In this document: positions 56,678-64,000 of the stretch, piece after piece
Layout: each line of letters opens with the position of its first letter
How positions within the stretch are numbered: the stretch's first letter is position 1
Assembly (NCBI GenBank): GCA_037447655.1
Contig: JBBHKE010002810.1
Coordinates: forward strand, 1 to 64,000
DNA length: 64,000 nt
Reading direction: 5' to 3'
DNA from: Zygnema cylindricum
Taxonomy: Eukaryota; Streptophyta; Zygnematophyceae; Zygnematales; Zygnemataceae
Translations under genes and position numbers: made by a program
Notes under the pieces: generated by a model
Database searches by the model: none
What the model was told of the DNA's origin: nothing
What the model saw: only the letters and a program-made list of their open reading frames with translations

Positions 56678-57327
56678 TGTTGGCATATTGTTGATTTCGC
56701 GACATTTCGCGAAGCGTCTTACCAACTTGTATTTGTTTGACGCGAACTGTCGTGTCATCATACAAAAGTACGACGCCGTTTCGTGAAGGTACTTTTGATG
56801 TCCGCGAACGAAACATACTATTTCGTTTCGCGTCACTTGTTTATTTCGTGCGCGGGTGTTACATTTTGCGTGCAGGTGTGTTCGTGAAGCGACACGTGTT
56901 AAGTCAACGTTTGGAGTTTGTTGTTTCGAAGGAAGAAGCGTGTGCGCCTTCCTTCGTGGAACTTTCATTGAAGAGTGCAAAGTCAGCTAGGGACAGACTT
57001 CGTCGCTACGCTAAGTTCTGCTTGTCTTATCTTGTTGTCTCTTAGTGCAGAGTAGCGAGTATATATAGGCAGCAGTGTACATGTGCAGAGTATTCGATTA
57101 TTAAATCACGTATGATTGAATCATAGAGGATTAATCTTGGAGTAAGAGATTATTTAAAGAGGATAGGGAAGAGAGAGAAGAGAGATGATGTAAAGAGGCT
57201 TCGGCCAAGAACACTTATAAATCTTTTTGGCTGAATATTCCTCTTGTCTTTTATGAGCTTCCGCTGTGTAATGATGTATGTTTTGATGAATTATTTTAAG
57301 TGAAACTCTTTTGCTTAAGATCCTACA
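56678..57327 (+). repeat. 3' LTR of copia-2
   Basis: 650-bp copy of 51063-51725, TG...CA, followed by TAAAC at 57328-57332. Confidence 0.95.
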
Positions 57328-59352
57328 TAAACCTGGTTTATTGCAAACACAATTATGGTAAGGAATCCAAACGACTTAGAATGCGATCTTCCACGACGCA
57401 ATATTTAGGATGTTGGTGGGTGCATAAGTAAAGGTAACTTTGTATGTTGGTTGCATTCCCTAAGTCACACTATTTTCGTTTGAGAAATGACTCAAAAATT
57501 TGCCAAGCTCATTTTTCCGAAATTTATTCTTTGGAGTGCAATACGGGAATAACCATTTTTTTTTTAATATTAACCGTATACGCAAAAGTTGTAGAAAACG
57601 CAAATGTCAACATTTAGTTTTCCTACAATAAAAAAAAAATTAGTGAAAAAAACCAGCCAGCTTATATCTTTGAAATGTCCAAGCTTACCGAGTCATAAAA
57701 AGGCGAAACAAAAAAAATAAGAAAAAAAGATAAAAATATCAATAAAGTCCGAAGGAGAAACTTTGGAATAAAAATTATTATTGCAATTATTATTATTAAT
57801 TATAAAATTATTAGTTCCAAAAAAAAATTATCAAAACCACAAAACAGTGAAAAGTCTAAAGAGAAGGGAAAGACAAGTAGAGCAGATAAACAAGGACTCC
57901 AAAGAGGGAGGTTTGTCTTCTAGGTCTTCCCTTATTTGAGATTGCTTTTTACACCGAGGCATATGATTTATGGGGAAAGTGAGTAAGAAGAACCAATTCT
58001 AAGCATGAAGAATCTAGGTGTAACTAACCTAGGTAAAAGGTATTAAAGAAATAATACGTTCTCCTTATTCTTGAGGAGAATCTTTCAATCTACAAAAGCT
58101 ATGTATACTAAAGTACAAAACACTAAATAAAGTACTAGACTAAAGACGTAGCATACAGGATGACAAAGCAATAGATGTCAATTTAGACATAGGTGTTAAT
58201 AGGAATTCCAATACAAATCCTGTATTTGTCGCTGGGAAAGCACGGCCGCGAGACCATTGATCGCATTCACATAGTTGTATGCAATGGAGGATGGCCTGCA
58301 AATTGTTTGCCATTGTATTCAAATAGTTCAACATTGCGTTTTCAACACAGGAAAGACGATTCAATAAAGAAAATTCAGAAATATGCACCTCAAAGAGACA
58401 AGATTAGAACTACACAAGAAATACAAATTAAAAATGTGAAATGAAACTTTTGAAAGTCTGCAAGATAAACAGGAAAGGAATATAATAAAACGGCATAATT
58501 TAATACGAAATTTGATGAATGTAGGACTAGAAGTAAAATATCAATCTAGTTCATGTCTTTATGGTCAAAATTGTAGCAAATTAATAAAAGTAATTTTGAG
58601 ACACCTTGTGCTGGGTATTCTATGACCAATGTGCATTTCCTAGTACTAACGTCCAAGAAATTGAACTCTCTTACATACCTATTATTTTCTATCCAAAATG
58701 CCACATACACCATTCACAACACTTGATATGGTTTATATCTGAAAATATACTTATAAATGCATTCCAAATCCAGAGTAATGTTGATGCACTTCCTCGTCAT
58801 CCCCACAACACATGTTTTGCGCTATGTTATGGCACAATTGACCAAACATAAACCACATTTAATGCGAACACAATTATGGTAAGGAATCCAAACGACTTAG
58901 AATGCGATCTTCCACAACGCAATATATAGGACGTTGGTGGATTCATAAGTAAAGGTGAATTTGTATGTTGGTTGCATTCCCTAAATCACAGTATTTTCGT
59001 TGAGAAACCACTCAAAAAATTGCCAAGCTCATTCTTCCGAAATTTATTCTTTGGAGTGCAATTCGAGAATAACCGTTTTTTTTTAATATTAACCGTATAC
59101 GCAAAAGTTGTAGAAAACACAAATGTCAACATTTAGTTTTTTTACAATAAAAAAAAAATTAGTGAAAAAAACCAGCCAGTTTACGTCTTTGAAATGTCCA
59201 AGCTTACCGAGTCATAAAAAGGCGAAACAAAAAAAATAAGAAAAAAAGATAAAAATATCAATAAAGTCCGAAGGAGAAACTTTGGAATAAAAATTATTAT
59301 TGCAATTATTATTATTAATTATAAAATTATTAGTTCCAAAAAAAAATTATCA

Positions 59353-60339
59353 TGTCCACACCAACGAAGTTGTAGAGAGTGACCGCTCTAACCAAATCGA
59401 AATCGTGCAATCAAAGAATTTTCAACTCACTAGCTGAAAAGTCAACACCAAATACCAATTGAAGGATGGAAACTCAATGCATTCAAAATTAAGGTTGGAA
59501 GAGCAAGCAGTTAGTCATCAGATAAAGAGCAGGAAATCAAACTTTGTGCTCAAAACTAACCAAATGCAGACATCACAAAACAGTGAAGAGAAACACAATA
59601 GGGAAAGGGATATCGAACTGAGAGACGAGAAGAGAAACTTATAAGGAAATTAATAGGAATAAGATTGAAATCGGAACGCGCTCAGAATCACTCAAATGTC
59701 TTAATGCAGAAGCCAAATTGAAATTTAATCAAACATTACAACACATTGAAAACTCATAATCCAAGATAGAGTCAAATTGAATACTTAATAAAATAAACTC
59801 ATATTAACTCAATCCTTTACTCAAACATTATACTAACATTCTTCCTTAATTGACTCTTAATTTTCTTCCTAATTTTCTCTTACTTAATTTTCTTTCTAAT
59901 TTGATTCAACCACACTCACACGATGGCTTTTTAACTTAGCCACGAAAATAATCTAAAACACTAAACTCTAGAAGTGTCTAAATGTACTTAGACGCAAATA
60001 TGGTACAACGCAAAGTGAAACTACACAAAACAAAACTGACAAAGTCCAGTAGGACTTACTTAACTTACGCGAAACGAAACTACTAGACGTACGTCGCGCG
60101 AAACGAAACTTCTCGACGTACGGTACTAGAACTTAAACAAAACAAAACAAATCAAAACGTGTACACGTGAAACGTACACGCACGAAATACTAAATCAAAC
60201 GAAAAAAAATCCGCAAATTGACGCACGGAGTTCTAAATCAAACTAAATCAAAAATAACAGGCGCGCGACCAAATCTTAACCACACTAACTACGAACCAAC
60301 ATTACGTAAACGTAGATTCCAACATTGTAAATTCTAACA
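59353..60339 (-). repeat. Putative 3' LTR of copia-4
   Basis: Read on the minus strand it starts TGTTAGAATTTACAATG right after the polypurine tract and ends ...GGTGTGGACA at 59353, exactly where unit 2 of the tandem duplication stops. 987 bp. The outer end is deduced from that junction and from the CA terminus; the partner LTR is not in the window. Confidence 0.65.
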
Positions 60340-60352
60340 ATCCCCCTCTCAA
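60340..60352 (-). other. copia-4 polypurine tract
   Basis: Minus strand TTGAGAGGGGGAT directly before the LTR start, same as copia-1. Confidence 0.85.
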
Positions 60353-60382
60353 TGTTGAATCTATACTAAATCTTAACCAAAC

Positions 60383-61925
60383 TCAAAATAATCCTAATTT
60401 AGGCCTTTCTCTCACAAAGACATCATGTATAGCAGCTTTAGTTAACATGTCGGCTGCTTTTTCACCCGTTGGCACAAAAATAAACTCAATCTCACCAGCA
60501 TTTACTAAGTCTCTCACAAAATGCCACTGAATCCTAATATGCTTAGTCCTCTTATGAAACACTGGATTCTTAGCCAATGCAATGCTTAACATACTATCTG
60601 AAAACAACTTCATACACTTAATAATAGTTCCCAACTCACTTAACATTTCTCTTAACCAAATTGAAACTTTGGTAGCATGGCAAGCCGCCATATTTTCGGC
60701 CTCCGTAGAACTCAATGCCACTATAGGTTGAAGTCTCGAACTCCAGAAAATCGCACCTCCACATAAGACGAAAGCGTAACTGGATGTTGACTTTCCCGTG
60801 TCGAAGTCTCCACCCCAATCGGAATCTCAATATCCAAAACAATCTAACTCTGAATCCGCCTTATAAACTAAACCATAACTTAAGGTTCCAACCAAATATC
60901 TAAAAATCCTTTTAACACTCTCCCAGTGACACTTCTTAGGTGCTTGACAATACTTACTCACAATGCTAACAGTAGCTGAAATTTTTGGTATAGATCCAAC
61001 ACTAAGATACATCAAACAACCAACAACTTCTCTATAAGGTACATCAATTGTTGGCTCACTTTCTGCTTTACTCAACTGAACTCTAGGATCCAAAGGTGTA
61101 CTTAAAAGCTTAGTATTCAACATAGAGAACCTAGCTTAGATATCCTTACAATATTGTTCCTGACTAAGTTTCAAGGAACCAAACTCATCTCTTATCACCT
61201 CAATACCAAAAACGTACCTAGCTTTTCTAAGTCTGTAACTTTGAAGAATTTACTAAAAAAACATTTCAATTCTTGAATCCTTTCAAGACTATCTAAAATC
61301 ATAATAAACTCATCAACATACACACTGAAAATACTTTGATCAACTCCTTTCACATAAACACCTAAATTTGAAAATGTAAGAACAAAACCAAAATCCCAAA
61401 GTACCTTATGAAGACGAGTATACCAAGTCCTTTGTGCTTGCTTAAGTCCATAGAGCGACTTCTTCAATTACCACACATGTCCAAGTTTGCCCGAAACTCC
61501 TTGTGGAATCTTCATATAAACTTCTTCTTCCAATTCTCCATTTAGAAAAGCAGTTTACACATCCATTTGGTGGATATGCTTTCTCTTAGCAGCAACAATC
61601 GCAATAATCATCCTTAAACTATCAAACTTAACCATAAGTACACATGTTTCTATATAATCTATACCTTCTTTCTGCTGAAAACCTTTACCCACTTATCTTA
61701 CCTTATATTTGATAATTTCCCCTGGTGCACCCGTTTTAGTCTTAAATACCCATTTATAATCAATAGCTTTCTCTCTGGTAAAACTATTTCTTTAAATGTC
61801 CCATTATCAATAATAGACTTAAGTTCTTTCTTAAAAGTTGGTTTCCACTTTTCATTCCAATCACTTGATGCTACAGCTTCTAAATAGGACTTAGCATCCC
61901 CATTGAGAGGCTCACTCAGAAATTG
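60383..61925 (-). pseudogene. copia-4 reverse transcriptase and RNase H, decayed
   Basis: RT N-terminus QFLSEPLNGDAKSYLEAV and DWNEKWKPTFKKELK follow the UAG. 61467-61195: KKSLYGLKQAQRTWYTRLHK and SVYVDEFIM, where YVDD reads YVDE. 61123-60827: LLSTPLDPRVQLSK, VPYREVVGCLMYLSVG, HWESVKRIFRYLVGT. RNase H end at 60721-60383: ALSSTEAENMAACHATK, FSDSMLSIALAKN, KRTKHIRIQWHFVRDLV, AADMLTKAA. Frame breaks separate these blocks. The damaged YVDD argues against activity. Confidence 0.88.
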
Positions 61926-61928
61926 CTA
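61926..61928 (-). promoter_or_regulatory. In-frame UAG with CAAUUU context (copia-4)
   Basis: Minus strand ...ARINEFFL TAG CAA TTT CTG, aligned with KFLL TAG CAA TCA in copia-2 and DFLL TAG CAA TCA in copia-1. The sixth base after the stop is T, not A, so the fit to CARYYA is five of six. Confidence 0.5.
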
Positions 61929-62092
61929 TAAAAAAAACTCATTTATTCTAGCATCTGAAATAAAATTAACCGACTTATCTTCAGCATTCATATGATAAGT
62001 TAATCTCTCAAGGGCCTTTCTTTTATTTGCTCAATTACTTCACCTAAAAACAACTTCTTCTTCAACAACGTCATCTCTCTCACCCTTCTCAC

Positions 62093-63520
62093 TTACAGAT
62101 GGCAAATTTCATTCAATTCTTTATCTGCTAAGGGTTCACTAGACTTAGAACTTTGACTTCCATTTTCACTTTTTAAGCTTTCAAAATCTGATTGGGAGGG
62201 TTCAGATCTCTTACCAACCTTAGTAGATTTTTTTTTCTTCAATGGAAATTCTTCTTCCTCTTCTTCGTCACTCTCGTCATTATTTTTGAACTCCTCCAAA
62301 TTGTTATTTTCCTCAAAATCCAAACTTTCTTCCTTATCCTTTGTAAACTCCTTTGCTTTCGCCAAATCTTCGTGAAACTCCACATTCCTCGATTCGGCAA
62401 TCGTTCGAGTAGCATGATTGAAAATCGTGTATTGAGTTGAATTTGGACTATATCCAACAAAAATACACGTCCAAGATCTAGGGCTAAATTTTCCCGCTCG
62501 ATATCTTTTCTCAATGTAGACAGTGGCTTAGTTTCCCCAAATCCTGAAATACTAAACAGATAGAATCCACCCAATCCACAATTCTTCGGGCGTGTTATCT
62601 CCAAAAACCGAAGTTAGTCTTTTGTTACAAATGTAATATGTTGTAAGAACAACTTCTCCCCAAAACCTCACACTATGTTTAATGCTATGTAACATAGCTC
62701 TAACCATCTCTTGAAGAGTCCTATTCTTTCTTTCAGCAACTTTATTAGACTCAGGTGAGTATGCAGCTATAAATTGTTGCTTAATACCTCTTTTCTGAAA
62801 AAAGCTTTTAAAAGCAACAATTTCTCCTCCATTATCTGATCTTACTGATTTTAACTTTCTATTTGTTTCTCTCTCAGCCATTACAACAAATTCGGGAAAC
62901 TTATATAACGCCTCTGACTTATGTTTCAATAAAAACACCCAACTTTTTGGACTATAATCATTCAGAATTACAAAGATATACTTATGTCCTCGTTGGCTTA
63001 CTGGTTTGACGTCTTCACATAAGTCTACATGAACAAGCTCAAAAGGAGCATTTGCTCTATACCTCACATCTTTTACAGGATGAGGTTTTCTAATCTGTTT
63101 CCCTTTGCTACAACCATTACAACCTTGAACTTTCTCTCTTGATACAAACTCTAATCCTGTTACTGCTGCACTTTTCATCATATTCTTTATATTTATATTA
63201 GAGTCAAAAGTATGACAAAGTCTATGATGCCATAAGCTTAGATCTCCTCTTTCAGAACTTACATTATTTACTGAAATTACTGATTTCTGATTTTCTTGTG
63301 GTCTAATCCATTTTAACCTACTTTGTATACAATCAGTTACATAACCTTCTCCAAATTGATTTCCTTCTCTATCTTGGAAAACTATTCTTCCATTTTCAAA
63401 CGAGGTTACCCTACCACCATTCCTTTGTATCTGAGGAACACTAACAAGGTTTACAACTCCATCAAGAAAATACAAAGTATTGTTCAGATTCACTTTCTTT
63501 ACAACAACTTTACCATTCAT
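62093..63520 (-). pseudogene. copia-4 integrase and acidic linker, decayed
   Basis: 63520-62552 is one open frame. It has VNLVSVPQIQRNGG (pre-integrase), LSLWHHRLCHT and CNGCSKGKQIRKPH (HHCC), VHVDLCED (first Asp), VRSDNGGEIVAF (second Asp) and SPESNKVAERKNRTLQEM (catalytic Glu). All three core acidic residues and the zinc ligands are intact. The C-terminal part shifts frame near 62570. The linker 62383-62093 is very acidic and Ser/Lys-rich (DESDEEEEEEFPLKKKK, SQSSKSSEP), as in copia-1 and -2. Confidence 0.88.
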
Positions 63521-63537
63521 ATTCTTAACTGGTAAAT

Positions 63538-64000
63538 CTAATCTGTTCCCACTGTAAATATCGGAACAACATGTCCACTAGCAACCGTAATAGTCTTAGG
63601 AATTGTAAGCTTTCTCAAATATGTAAACAAACTGAAATCACCACAAACATGATGAGTTGCACCTGAATCAACTATCCAATCTTTATAACTTTGACTCCCA
63701 CATGCAAAATTTACAGAATTGACAGCAACATTTTCATCTTCTTTCATCATCATAGAAAAGTTGAGAGACTTATCGCCTTGATCGTCATTAAAATCTGAAT
63801 AGTGGGTTTGATGTCCTCTTCCACGAGATTGTCCAAATGTTCCAACACCTCGTCCTCGTTGTCTATATCTACCTCAGACGTGTTAGTGAGGTTTACATTA
63901 CTATTTCCAAATCCTCTACCATCTTTCTCTTTACTCTTTTCTACACCTTTTAGAAGGTTAATAGCAAAATCAAAAGTGGGTTTCTCTGTAGATCTTATGA
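63538..64000 (-). pseudogene. copia-4 gag C-terminus and protease
   Basis: Protease: DWIVDSGATHHVCGDFSLFT (D-S-G intact) and TITVASGHVVPIFTVGTD, then a frame break before integrase. The gag part toward 64000 reads STEKPTFDFAINLLKGVEKS, then KEKDGRGFGNSN, and after a frameshift an RG-rich piece QRGRGVGTFGQSRGRGH. No CCHC knuckle is seen between this and the protease, unlike copia-1 and -2. Confidence 0.8.

Larger units (their letters stand above)
51063..57327 (+). mobile_element. copia-2: full-length, decayed Ty1/copia LTR retrotransposon
   Basis: 5' LTR 51063-51725, primer-binding site 51728-51739, gag/pol remains 51969-56643, polypurine tract about 56665-56677, 3' LTR 56678-57327. Both LTRs begin TGTTGG and end CCTACA. 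The flanks 51058-51062 and 57328-57332 are both TAAAC. Same lineage as copia-1 by Gag start (MGRKK), twin zinc knuckles and Pol sequence, but its LTR sequence is different. A family A MITE sits just after the primer-binding site. Stops and frameshifts make it non-autonomous. Confidence 0.95.
50013..59352. repeat. ~1.5-kb tandem duplication, first copy split by copia-2
   Basis: Unit 1 is 50013-51062 plus 57328-57832; unit 2 is 57833-59352. Shared landmarks: GAGAAGGGAAAGACAAGTAGAG (50044 / 57859), GGCATATGA (50141 / 57958), CCTCGTCATCCCCACAAC (50995 / 58790), and AAACGACTTAGAATGCGATC (57369 / 58888). The units differ by a few percent and small indels, for example a doubled TATAAATGCACT in unit 1. 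No gene is apparent in the unit; short open frames in both copies have no recognisable signature. The duplication preceded copia-2, which splits only one unit. Confidence 0.88.
59353..64000 (-). mobile_element. copia-4: minus-strand Ty1/copia element, runs off the window
   Basis: Minus strand: gag C-terminus (64000-63760), protease (63753-63538), integrase (63520-62100), UAG (61928-61926), reverse transcriptase (61925-60827), RNase H (60800-60383), polypurine tract (60352-60340), 3' LTR (60339-59353). The 5' LTR is beyond the right edge. Related to copia-1/2 but clearly diverged; the integrase core shares roughly half its residues with copia-2 by eye. Frameshifts and stops present. Confidence 0.88.

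Noticed and set aside
1-64000. tRNA or rRNA genes
   Set aside because: No stretch with A- and B-box spacing plus a cloverleaf, and no rRNA-like conserved words were noticed by eye; a covariance-model search would be needed to exclude them.

Overview
The window looks like nuclear DNA of a land plant. It is AT-rich and intron-rich, crowded with LTR retrotransposons and small inverted-repeat elements, and carries plant-type genes: a UBP1-associated-protein-2-like RNA-binding protein, an SC35-type SR splicing factor, and NCA1, the plant catalase chaperone with RING and TPR parts. Further plant signs are telo-box motifs (AGGGTTT) upstream of one gene and primer-binding sites of the initiator-tRNA-Met type in Ty1/copia elements. 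I cannot name the species; long repeat-filled introns would suit a bryophyte, fern, lycophyte or gymnosperm as well as a large angiosperm genome.

Layout. 1-8.5 kb: copia-1, a decayed but structurally complete Ty1/copia element with a GAAAA target duplication, lying between two inverted copies of a ~370-bp repeat. One of these repeat copies holds a foldback element. 9.9-15.1 kb (+): UBA2-like gene, 7 coding exons. 15.5-19.3 kb: small TA-flanked elements, pyrimidine- and purine-rich tracts, and an ~800-bp minisatellite. 25.9-20.6 kb (-): SC35-like gene, 9 coding exons, including one GC-AG intron and one splice donor 9 bp from a transposon insertion. 27.3-33.8 kb (+): NCA1, 6 coding exons found, last exon not found. 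SC35 and NCA1 are divergent, and the 1.4 kb between them is largely small elements and a GTACA microsatellite. 36.4-36.85 kb: a hAT-like non-autonomous element with a perfect 8-bp target duplication. 39.0-40.3 kb (+): the last two exons of a histidine-phosphatase-fold (phosphoglycerate-mutase-like) gene. 43.1-47.3 kb: a plus-strand LTR/gag-like remnant and a decayed minus-strand copia element of another lineage (copia-3). 48.6-49.3 kb: a 23-bp minisatellite. 50.0-59.35 kb: a ~1.5-kb tandem duplication whose first copy is split by copia-2 (TAAAC target duplication). 59.35-64 kb: copia-4 on the minus strand, running off the window.

The most notable observation is in the retrotransposons. Copia-1, copia-2 and the clearly diverged copia-4 all carry an in-frame UAG followed by CAA at the same aligned position, between the integrase C-terminus and reverse transcriptase. 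In two of them the context is UAG CAA UCA, which fits the tobamovirus-type readthrough context UAG-CARYYA. The other stops that I aligned between copies mostly face a sense codon in another copy. This suggests an ancestral leaky stop that controls reverse transcriptase/RNase H output. Copia-1 and copia-2 also have two tandem CCHC knuckles embedded in RGG-rich sequence in Gag. The host genes read as ordinary housekeeping RNA-processing and redox genes; I see no operon-like functional linkage between them.
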